The position numbers and the translations under genes were made by a program. From the NCBI GenBank assembly GCA_001784275.1, contig MFQB01000014.1, positions 1 through 8,763 of the forward strand: 8,763 nt of DNA. Direction: 5' to 3'. Position 1 is the stretch's first letter. Each line of letters opens with the position of its first letter. The stretch comes from Candidatus Magasanikbacteria bacterium RIFCSPHIGHO2_02_FULL_47_14. Its GTDB lineage: Bacteria; Patescibacteriota; Patescibacteriia; Magasanikbacterales; UBA922. This document shows positions 1-5,446 of this stretch, in pieces. The notes under the pieces are model-generated. The model ran no database searches and had not been told where the DNA came from. It worked only from the letters and a program-made list of their open reading frames with translations.

Positions 1-3000
1 CCCCCACCAACTTCTTCGCCTCTTCGTTACCGCGGATGGCATAAATTGCATCATCAAGCCACGCTCGATCGAATCCGCGTTTAAACAAACCCATGGATGC
101 GGCAATTTCTGTTGGGGAGAGCTGTTCTCCTCGTGCCTCGGCCTCTTGGGCCTTCTTCACCATGGTTGCGACCATGGTCCCGGCGTTGGCAACGAAACTG
201 TCGATGGACATTTCGTTATAGTCCTTTGCCGCACGCTCAATGATCTCTGTCATGGCAGTTGTTGGTGTGTCGATACCACGCCCATCATGGATCGTTCGCT
301 GTGCAGCCTTACTTAAGATCGAATTATGGCTATAAGAAAATCCTTTACCAACGTCTTCCTCAATACCTTTTTGCACACCATACTGCCACCCTAAATTACC
401 ACCTGCCGCAGATTCTTTTTTCAAAGCCTCCCACTGGCGAATTTTTGCCTGCCAGTATCCCTTTTGTGTCTGATCAGCGGCGCTGAGACTTTCCCTCAGC
501 CCTCGCAATAACTCGTCAAATGCAGGCTGTTGCCCCTTTCGAATACGATCGGCAAGATCTTTTAACACCTCACTCCTACTATTAATTTGACCACCCGCCT
601 TTTTAATCTCAGTTTCTACACCTGCGTAATCTGCATTTTTATTTAGTTTTTCCTCACCCGCCTTAATCACCTGCTCTCGTGCGGCCATCTCTCCTCTCGC
701 TTTTTTTGTTTCATCGGCCGCCTCAAATTCAGCACTGACTCTGTCACGCATTTCCGCCTTCTCTTTTTCGATATTTTCGAACGTCTTTTTTTCCTCTCCG
801 AGTTGTTGCGCAAGGGTAGTCACCAGCGCTTCGTCTCGCTGGTCTTTCTTTTTCTTCGTCTCTGTAGCCAGCTTTGCTTCCAGATCTTTTATTTTGTCGC
901 GTGGATCTCTTTGCCGCTCATTCAACTGACTCAGTGCAGCATCCATCCGCTGCTTTTTTGCCTCTTCCAGCTGGTCCTTCAGTTCTCTCAATTCCTGATC
1001 TGCTTTGCCGATACCAATATCTGAACGCATCTTTTGACGTTTATCAGCCAAACCACGAATTTTTTCATTCAACTCACGGATTTGTTTGTCCAAGACACCA
1101 CGCCCAACATCACCGGCCGACTCATCGATGTTCAAACCTGACATATACAGTCGCGTCAGGTGCTGCTTCAGGCCTCGCTCTTCAGCCGCTGATACTGTAT
1201 CTGTCAAAATTTTTGCTTTTGCTTTACGCTCCTCGACATCCTCGTGGGTGTAAGCATACTGCGGTTTGCCCTCTTTTGTACCAGCGAGTTCTTTATCAAG
1301 CCGGCGATAGGCTCGACGTACCTCTTTATGATTCAAAATAAAATCAAGCTGTACTTCTTGTTCCAGATGTTTGATAGCCTCTGAGTGCAGGTGACCCAAC
1401 ATCTGGTGTTCACCGATCTGGTGGGCCACAGACTGACCCTCAAACAGAAAGCCGACACCCTTTTTCGTATCATATTTCAAACGAGGCCGAGATAAAGTCT
1501 GTTCTTTTCCCAATGTCTCAAACTCTTCATCTTTCGCCTTCGAACGCATCTCCTCTGCCTGTAACCAGCCACGTTCAATACGATCTTGCGCGTCGACCCC
1601 ATAGTAGCGGTCATACCCCATGCCTGCCCAACGCGTATAGCGTCCGCCTTTTTGTGCCAATTTGCCAATGTGAAAGAGACCTTCGGTTCCCATACCAAAA
1701 CCCAAACCAAGTTTCTGACCAACGCGACCAAACATATATCCACCGGCTTCTGACCCGGTCTGTTTCCACAGAAGAAGCCGCCGATTTTCTGCCTGTTTTT
1801 CTGTTTTCGCCAACTGTTTCTGAAGTGCAATACCAGATCGTGCAACACGACCGATGACGCCTGTGCCGACCTCTTTTTTGAGCGCCTTTTCATCACTGGC
1901 AACCTCATCTTGCAAACGCTTCTTCTCCGGAGCTTCCATTACTGTGGTCCTTGCAAAGACAGCTTTTTGATGCTCAAGATGCTCTTTGGTCTCTGCAATT
2001 TGATGGGAGACATCTTCACCTTTAGTCTGACGCTCATGCAAGTTTTTGAGTTTGTTTTCACTCGCAACAATATCTGACTGAACGTCCGCACGTTCATCTG
2101 CAGACATTCCAAACTTAAGCTTTTGTTTATTTTTCTGAATGTTATCAAGAAGTTGTTCTCCTTTTGCTGTAACAGATGTTCCCTTTCCATAATACCAGCC
2201 TTTCACAGCGTGACCGAGATTCTTTCCGCGCAAAGCCCACTTTTCTCCACCAACCGCGGGGAAGTACCAAAGTGCGCCTTTGGTACCCTTTTTTGCCAAA
2301 TCTCCCACCCCACCTACGGTCTCACCCGCCTTACCAACAAGCCACCGTCCGGCCGCATAGCCACTTGCGATGGTGGCGACCTTCTTTCCAAAGTCCAATG
2401 CACCCTGAGCAAGACCGCCGGCACGAACACCGAGCTTTTGCACACGCTCTACGCCCATCCACAAAAATGCGATAGCAACCGCAAAGTTGGCCATGCTGTC
2501 CCAACTCGCCGCCGCGTTAATCGAAACGCCCGGTGTCTGGCCGGTAATGTCTTCCGTATTGCTGACACGGGCTTGCCCGCCCAGTGGATGACTAAACTCC
2601 AAGTGGCTGCTGATTCCTTCTCCTCCAAATGTAGAAAAGGCCAACCAAAGAAAAAACACCATCACCGGCGCTGCAAGCACGTGATGTGTGAACTCTTGCC
2701 AAAACTCGTCAGCATACGACTTTGTTTGGGGCAATGCCTGAAACAAAAAACCAAGCGGAGACAAGATGATAAGCGCCCAGAGTACAACCAGCCGAGCCAG
2801 AAGAATAACGACGTATGCACCCATGGTAAACATGGCGGTTGCGGCAAACACCAAAGACATGACTGCCCCGCCAAAGATATCCACTGCCACATCCTCACTT
2901 GCAGAATTAATGGTAGCAATATTAAAAATCTTCTCTACATTAAACATCTGAATAAGATTCCCCCCGGCCGCACCCGCAACCGCATTCAAAAAAGTAATGG

Positions 3001-3523
3001 TAAATACTTGCGCCACATCGATCATGAGTTGCATGATCATGTTGCTGAAGTTGACAAACAAGGCTGCAATAATCAGCTTCACCAAGGTCTTTTTCCACTC
3101 GTACTGTTCCAAACCCAGGATGGTACCAAACGCAATCACCATGAGCACTACAATGAAAAACATGTTTGCAACATCGCGGACCATGTTCCAACCCAAAATG
3201 ACAACAGGCGCATTGATATAGTTGTTATAACCTGCCACCAGCATGAACATCCGAAGCAGCCAGAGGGTGATTTGGATGCAGATAACCGCGAGCTTTATCA
3301 TTACCTTGGAAAAAAACCGCATCAGCGCGGTTACCATCCAACCCGGGTCACCAAACAACGCACCTTGAGCTTCTGCCGGGTGCGCGAAAAGAAAAATACT
3401 GAACACGACGCCGGCCACTGCAAGAGATGCGAGAAGAATCTTGTGAGCTTTTTTCTTGGGAAATAAAAAAGCGCTGAGAAGCTTTTTCCCACGGGAATAA
3501 ATTCTTTTAGCTGCACTGCTCAT
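1..3523 (-). CDS. VirB6/TrbL-like type IV secretion membrane protein with long coiled-coil tail (C-terminus cut by window edge)
   Basis: The minus-strand frame is open from ATG at 3523 to base 1 without a stop, giving about 1,174 residues; the 3' end lies outside. Residues 28-50 form a signal-like helix ending in HPAEA-Q, a good signal peptidase I site. Further hydrophobic segments lie near 74-98, 118-137, 148-182, 217-264 (probably two helices), 282-299 and 341-358. Residues 107-165, with GWNMVRDVANMFF followed by KKTLVKLIIAALFVNFSN, resemble the polytopic core of VirB6/TrbL channel proteins as found in Patescibacteria. VirB6 proteins form the inner-membrane part of the type IV channel. After residue 360 the chain becomes Gly/Ala-rich, then hydrophilic and Lys/Glu-rich, with coiled coil strongest around residues 820-1000. 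This tail is far longer than in classical VirB6. No clear Shine-Dalgarno precedes the ATG; the signal peptide favours this start. Family assignment is fairly sure; participation in DNA or protein transfer is inference. Confidence 0.72.
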   Translation of the reverse strand, partial: MSSAAKRIYSRGKKLLSAFLFPKKKAHKILLASLAVAGVVFSIFLFAHPAEAQGALFGDPGWMVTALMRFFSKVMIKLAVICIQITLWLLRMFMLVAGYNNYINAPVVILGWNMVRDVANMFFIVVLMVIAFGTILGLEQYEWKKTLVKLIIAALFVNFSNMIMQLMIDVAQVFTITFLNAVAGAAGGNLIQMFNVEKIFNIATINSASEDVAVDIFGGAVMSLVFAATAMFTMGAYVVILLARLVVLWALIILSPLGFLFQALPQTKSYADEFWQEFTHHVLAAPVMVFFLWLAFSTFGGEGISSHLEFSHPLGGQARVSNTEDITGQTPGVSINAAASWDSMANFAVAIAFLWMGVERVQKLGVRAGGLAQGALDFGKKVATIASGYAAGRWLVGKAGETVGGVGDLAKKGTKGALWYFPAVGGEKWALRGKNLGHAVKGWYYGKGTSVTAKGEQLLDNIQKNKQKLKFGMSADERADVQSDIVASENKLKNLHERQTKGEDVSHQIAETKEHLEHQKAVFARTTVMEAPEKKRLQDEVASDEKALKKEVGTGVIGRVARSGIALQKQLAKTEKQAENRRLLLWKQTGSEAGGYMFGRVGQKLGLGFGMGTEGLFHIGKLAQKGGRYTRWAGMGYDRYYGVDAQDRIERGWLQAEEMRSKAKDEEFETLGKEQTLSRPRLKYDTKKGVGFLFEGQSVAHQIGEHQMLGHLHSEAIKHLEQEVQLDFILNHKEVRRAYRRLDKELAGTKEGKPQYAYTHEDVEERKAKAKILTDTVSAAEERGLKQHLTRLYMSGLNIDESAGDVGRGVLDKQIRELNEKIRGLADKRQKMRSDIGIGKADQELRELKDQLEEAKKQRMDAALSQLNERQRDPRDKIKDLEAKLATETKKKKDQRDEALVTTLAQQLGEEKKTFENIEKEKAEMRDRVSAEFEAADETKKARGEMAAREQVIKAGEEKLNKNADYAGVETEIKKAGGQINSRSEVLKDLADRIRKGQQPAFDELLRGLRESLSAADQTQKGYWQAKIRQWEALKKESAAGGNLGWQYGVQKGIEEDVGKGFSYSHNSILSKAAQRTIHDGRGIDTPTTAMTEIIERAAKDYNEMSIDSFVANAGTMVATMVKKAQEAEARGEQLSPTEIAASMGLFKRGFDRAWLDDAIYAIRGNEEAKKLVG

Positions 3524-3578
3524 GGAAGTATATAAGACAGTCTCCCATTGCAACCGACATGGAGTGTTTAATGGTATC

Positions 3579-3587
3579 AGTATATCA
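3579..3587 (-). promoter_or_regulatory. Possible extended -10 promoter for the VirB6-like gene
   Basis: Read on the minus strand, TGATATACT is an extended -10 element (TG-n-TATACT), about 55-60 nt upstream of the ATG at 3523. No good -35 hexamer lies 16-18 nt upstream, which is tolerated when the extended -10 is present. It sits just downstream of the minus-strand terminator at 3621-3653, where a fresh promoter would be expected. Single-motif evidence, so tentative. Confidence 0.33.
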
Positions 3588-3620
3588 CAATTGAGAAGAA
3601 GCCACTAGGTTGTTAGCGCC

Positions 3621-3653
3621 TGTAACAAAACACCCGAGGGTATTTCTCGGGTG
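3621..3653 (-). terminator. Rho-independent terminator, minus strand
   Basis: A perfect 8-bp stem (CACCCGAG at 3631-3638 with CTCGGGTG at 3646-3653, 7-nt loop) is followed on the minus strand by TTTTGTTA. The plus-strand side has no T-tract, so it acts on minus-strand transcripts. It separates the intergenic RNA region from the possible promoter of the VirB6-like gene. Confidence 0.6.
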
Positions 3654-3771
3654 CATTGTGCGCTGGGTGATGCTGATGCTTGTCAGATGTGCAGCACCGC
3701 GCTCGATAAAAAGGCACCCCTCTCTTATTCTGCCCTTTTACCTTATTGAAAAGAACGGCGGAAAACCCCGC

Positions 3772-3789
3772 AGAGTCTGTACAGACTCT
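3772..3789. repeat. 18-bp perfect palindrome
   Basis: AGAGTCTGTACAGACTCT is identical to its own reverse complement. In RNA it would fold as a 7-bp stem with a GUAC tetraloop; in DNA it is the size of a dimeric regulator site. On the minus strand it is followed by a smaller GCGG/CCGC stem and then TTCTTTT, so it may be part of a second weak terminator. I cannot choose between these roles. Confidence 0.5.
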
Positions 3790-3873
3790 TCCCTCCCGGA
3801 CTGTGTCAGCCCCCCCATCAGGAAAAAAGAATCTGCAAAATTTGTATAAAAAAACACCCTGGAGGGCGATAAA

Positions 3874-3922
3874 GATCGTTCAAGCGCTCTCAGTGTTTGT
3901 CTCTCTGAGAGCGCCGACGATC
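3874..3922. repeat. Two-part stem-loop in the intergenic region
   Basis: The inner stem is 10 bp and perfect (GCGCTCTCAG with CTGAGAGCGC, 11-nt loop). After a small internal loop (TCAA opposite CG) an outer 6-bp stem follows (GATCGT with ACGATC). No T-tract flanks it on either strand, so it is not a simple terminator. It lies between two minus-strand terminators and could be part of a structured RNA or an operator. Confidence 0.5.
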
Positions 3923-3942
3923 GAAGCCAGCACACGAGTGTG

Positions 3943-3966
3943 AAAATAAAAATCCCCTTTTCGGGG
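3943..3966 (-). terminator. Rho-independent terminator of a short RNA, minus strand
   Basis: CCCC (3954-3957) pairs with GGGG (3963-3966) around a short loop. On the minus strand the stem runs directly into ATTTTTATTTT. The stem is short but GC-only and the T-tract is strong. It begins only 7 nt after the A of a well-placed ATG (3974), so it would end transcripts starting at the promoter just upstream. Confidence 0.6.
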
Positions 3967-4014
3967 CAACTCATGTGTCCCTCCCAATGGCTACCATGGG
4001 ATCGTCTCCCATGC
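3943..4014 (-). ncRNA. Candidate ~72-nt RNA or terminated leader
   Basis: A promoter at 4021-4049 predicts a start near 4014, and the terminator predicts an end near 3943. The RNA would open with a perfect 7-bp hairpin (3995-4001 with 4007-4013, GACGA loop), continue through a ribosome-binding segment with an ATG at 3974 (GGGAGGGACACATGA), and close with the terminator. The frame from that ATG begins MSCPEKGIFIFTLVCW, runs through the terminator and stays open to 3738 (78 residues), but the later translation does not look like a protein. It may be a small RNA, an attenuated leader, or the remains of an expression cassette like that of the lipoprotein gene. No known RNA family is recognised. 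Confidence 0.38.
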
Positions 4015-4020
4015 AGCGGC

Positions 4021-4049
4021 ATCCTACCAATCAGATTGTGTTATGTCAA
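4021..4049 (-). promoter_or_regulatory. Sigma70-like promoter for the short intergenic RNA
   Basis: On the minus strand a perfect TTGACA (4044-4049) is followed, after exactly 17 nt, by TAGGAT (4021-4026). The predicted start falls about one base before the hairpin at 3995-4013. It has the same layout as the lipoprotein promoter at 5251-5279 (TTGACG, 17 nt, TAGCAT). Confidence 0.6.
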
Positions 4050-4076
4050 CTCTTGATTCTGAGTTTTATCCACAGG

Positions 4077-4523
4077 TCATATTTTCTTTTTTAAGTGATT
4101 TTTTTGCCTATAACGGATACCCCACAGAAAAAATCCGGCGAAAATGCTATTGGAGACAACCATAAACAGCAAAAATAGTCCCGGCATGTTTACTTGAACC
4201 GGCTGGTGGAAGATGAGCGCCGCCCCTACTGTAAAAAGCAAAGGTGTTGTGAACGAAACAAAAAAAGCGAAAAGAAACAGCCGGAGCGAGGAAGGCAGTG
4301 TTGGTGCACCGGCCGACTGTTTCAGAGATAAACTCCAATATGTTCTGGTGAAAAAATATCCAAGAAAAAAGGGAACCGCGGTCCAAGCCGCAAGCATTAT
4401 TGCTGACTCAAAAAAATCTTGGATAGACTGGGAGTTGGAGTCAACAAGTATGCCGAGTGCGTACCAGCATACAATTCCGACGATGACGAGGATGTAGGGG
4501 TGGTATATGGGGTTTTGAGTCAT
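4077..4523 (-). CDS. Four-helix inner-membrane protein, function unknown
   Basis: From ATG at 4523 the frame gives 148 residues, starting MTQNPIYHPYIL and ending in a basic KKKI tail. Four hydrophobic segments are visible, near residues 10-27, 40-59, 81-105 and 114-134, with short polar links; basic residues such as RYRQKNHLKKK at the C-terminus suggest a cytoplasmic end. No catalytic motif or family is recognised. The start is uncertain: no Shine-Dalgarno precedes 4523, whereas an in-frame TTG at 4574 (165 residues) has GGAGG seven bases upstream, but that segment lies inside the hairpin at 4561-4589 and the added residues look unlike a protein N-terminus. It follows the lipoprotein gene by about 110 nt, or 57 nt with the longer start, and may be co-transcribed with it. 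The hydrophobic pattern makes it a likely real gene. Confidence 0.66.
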   Translation of the reverse strand: MTQNPIYHPYILVIVGIVCWYALGILVDSNSQSIQDFFESAIMLAAWTAVPFFLGYFFTRTYWSLSLKQSAGAPTLPSSLRLFLFAFFVSFTTPLLFTVGAALIFHQPVQVNMPGLFLLFMVVSNSIFAGFFLWGIRYRQKNHLKKKI

Positions 4524-4560
4524 ATGACTGAGTGTGTCGCAAACGAAATAAAGTGGAGAC

Positions 4561-4599
4561 GCGGGAGGCAGCAAAAAACCACCTCCCGCAGAGAAAAGA
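4561..4599 (-). repeat. Hairpin element copy 1, downstream of the lipoprotein gene
   Basis: An 8-bp perfect stem (GCGGGAGG at 4561-4568 with CCTCCCGC at 4582-4589) encloses a 13-nt loop containing six T on the minus strand. TCTTTTCTC (4591-4599) precedes the hairpin on that strand. It starts 32 nt after the lipoprotein stop. It shares loop and flank, but not arm sequence, with 5388-5424. No T-tract follows the stem, so it is not a textbook terminator. The left arm also contains the only Shine-Dalgarno-like sequence ahead of the membrane gene. Confidence 0.5.
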
Positions 4600-4631
4600 C
4601 AAGGAAAGGAAACGTGGACTTCAGCGAGTTG

Positions 4632-5201
4632 TCACCAGCGGCCGTACGGGACGCACATCTCCCAGCCGGCGATGCAGATGTTGTAGCCGCAGCACACGCA
4701 GCGGAAGATGCTGTAGCACCGGACGCCGCGCGAGCAACCGACGCGGAGACAGCCCAGACCGACGCCGAGGCCTTGCTCGCTCGTCCCGAGCTCTTCGCTC
4801 ATCTGCTCGCCGAGGTTGAAGTACTCGAGCTCGATCGGCCCGACCTCGTTCGAGCCTTCCACGATCTGCACGTTCTCGGTCACGTTGCTGAAGACGCCGG
4901 ACTCCGCCTGCAGCTCGGTGAGCATCAGGTACGAACCGGCCTCCGGCAGCGTGATGGAGAAGTTGCCGAGCCCGTCCGTCAGCGCGACGTGCTCGAGGTC
5001 GCCCGAGCCGTTGTCGGTCACGAAGAAGACCTCGATGTCGGAGACCGGCTCCCCGAGGTAGTTGACCGTGCCCGTGACCATCGCGGCCAGGTCTTCGGTC
5101 GCGACGGAGTTCGGCTCCGGCCCCTCCTCGTTGCACGCCGTGACGGCGAGCGCAAACGCCACCCACACGATGGAAAAGAAACGAACCTTCTCGGCGGACA
5201 T
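4632..5201 (-). CDS. Secreted lipoprotein: carboxypeptidase-regulatory-like domain plus eight-cysteine tail
   Basis: ATG at 5201 gives 189 residues with GGAGG eight bases upstream; the adjacent ATG at 5204 (five bases) is also possible. The frame extends further upstream to 5279, but those codons overlap the promoter. The N-terminus MSAEKVRFFSIVWVAFALAV-TAC is a lipoprotein signal with lipobox VTAC, lipidation expected at Cys23. Residues 41-97 (VTGTVNYLGEPV, then TDGLGNFSITLPEAGSYLML) match the beta-sandwich pattern of carboxypeptidase-regulatory-like domains, usually surface adhesion or binding modules without catalysis. An acidic linker leads to a tail (about 150-185) with eight cysteines, spaced 4-5-5-1-0-4-6, suggesting disulphides or metal binding. 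About 94% of codons end in G or C, unlike the AT-rich genes near 7000-8400, so transfer is likely. Its own promoter lies at 5251-5279. The exact role is unknown. Confidence 0.8.
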   Translation of the reverse strand: MSAEKVRFFSIVWVAFALAVTACNEEGPEPNSVATEDLAAMVTGTVNYLGEPVSDIEVFFVTDNGSGDLEHVALTDGLGNFSITLPEAGSYLMLTELQAESGVFSNVTENVQIVEGSNEVGPIELEYFNLGEQMSEELGTSEQGLGVGLGCLRVGCSRGVRCYSIFRCVCCGYNICIAGWEMCVPYGRW

Positions 5202-5225
5202 CATGTGTCCCTCCCTTGACTTATG

Positions 5226-5243
5226 CGCGACGAAATTGTCGCG
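5226..5243 (-). promoter_or_regulatory. Hairpin at the predicted 5' end of the lipoprotein mRNA
   Basis: CGCGAC (5226-5231) pairs perfectly with GTCGCG (5238-5243) around a 6-nt loop. On the minus strand it begins one or two bases after the predicted transcription start and ends about 10 nt before the ribosome-binding site. A stem this close to the 5' end is known in other bacteria to stabilise mRNA (ompA leader). On the plus strand it is followed by TGTTTTT, but no plus-strand gene lies upstream to terminate. Confidence 0.5.
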
Positions 5244-5250
5244 TGTTTTT

Positions 5251-5279
5251 ATGCTAGCAATGCTGGTCTTGCGCGTCAA
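5251..5279 (-). promoter_or_regulatory. Sigma70-like promoter of the lipoprotein gene
   Basis: On the minus strand TTGACG (5274-5279) and TAGCAT (5251-5256) are separated by exactly 17 nt. The predicted start near 5244 leaves a leader of about 43 nt with one hairpin and the ribosome-binding site GGGAGGG at 5209-5215. It closely parallels the promoter at 4021-4049. Confidence 0.6.
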
Positions 5280-5387
5280 ACGAACAAAAATCGGTTATCC
5301 CCTCTTTTGTCCACAAAATTATTGTGCGACATGTTTTTTTAAATCTCCTCTTCAAAAAGACACCCTCCTCGACGTCCTTTTGGATAG

Positions 5388-5424
5388 GTCCTTCAGGAAA
5401 AAATCACTGAAGGACGAGAAAAGA
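5388..5424 (-). repeat. Hairpin element copy 2, downstream of the M23 peptidase gene
   Basis: GTCCTTCAG (5388-5396) pairs perfectly over 9 bp with CTGAAGGAC (5407-5415). On the minus strand the loop is TGATTTTTTC and the flank before the stem is TCTTTTCTC (5416-5424). Loop T6 and flank match those of 4561-4599, while the arms are unrelated. It lies directly beyond the terminator that overlaps the peptidase stop codon. Confidence 0.5.
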
Positions 5425-5446
5425 ACAGCGGTGCGCTAACGCACCG
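5416..5446 (-). terminator. Rho-independent terminator overlapping the M23 stop codon
   Basis: CGGTGCG (5429-5435) pairs perfectly with CGCACCG (5440-5446) around a 4-nt loop that contains the TAG stop codon (5436-5438). On the minus strand the stem is followed by CTGTTCTTTTCTC. Transcription of the peptidase gene should mostly end here, which explains why the lipoprotein gene has its own promoter. Confidence 0.62.

Larger units (their letters stand above)
3524..4076. other. Gene-free, hairpin-rich intergenic region
   Basis: About 550 nt lie between the four-helix membrane gene and the VirB6-like gene. Open frames exist on both strands but their translations are not protein-like and are interrupted in sense by terminators. 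In minus-strand order the stretch contains a promoter (4021-4049), a 5' hairpin (3995-4013), a ribosome-binding/ATG segment (3971-3985), a terminator (3943-3966), a long stem-loop (3874-3922), an 18-bp perfect palindrome (3772-3789), a second terminator (3621-3653) and a possible promoter for the next gene (3579-3587). It is most simply a boundary between transcription units with at least one short RNA. Confidence 0.6.

Noticed and set aside
2123..3466. 447-codon plus-strand open frame
   Set aside because: It lies antisense to the VirB6-like gene. Its translation is rich in His, Cys and Arg without any domain pattern, whereas the minus strand gives a signal peptide and membrane helices.
3738..4022. 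Minus-strand frame (94 codons, or 78 from ATG 3974) in the hairpin region
   Set aside because: A good terminator lies in its first codons and the rest does not look like a protein. The ATG with ribosome-binding site is real as a motif and is kept under the candidate RNA.
4419..5219. 266-codon plus-strand open frame over the lipoprotein gene
   Set aside because: Long antisense frames arise by composition in GC-rich genes. The translation is an Ala/Asp/Val/Arg mixture, while the minus-strand frame has a lipobox, a beta-domain pattern and extreme G/C third positions.
5388..5446. Integron attC-like site after the M23 gene
   Set aside because: Gene-plus-hairpin units with a CTAAC core suggested a cassette array, but the GTTRRRY/RYYYAAC core pair and the usual spacing are absent, and the genes have their own promoters.
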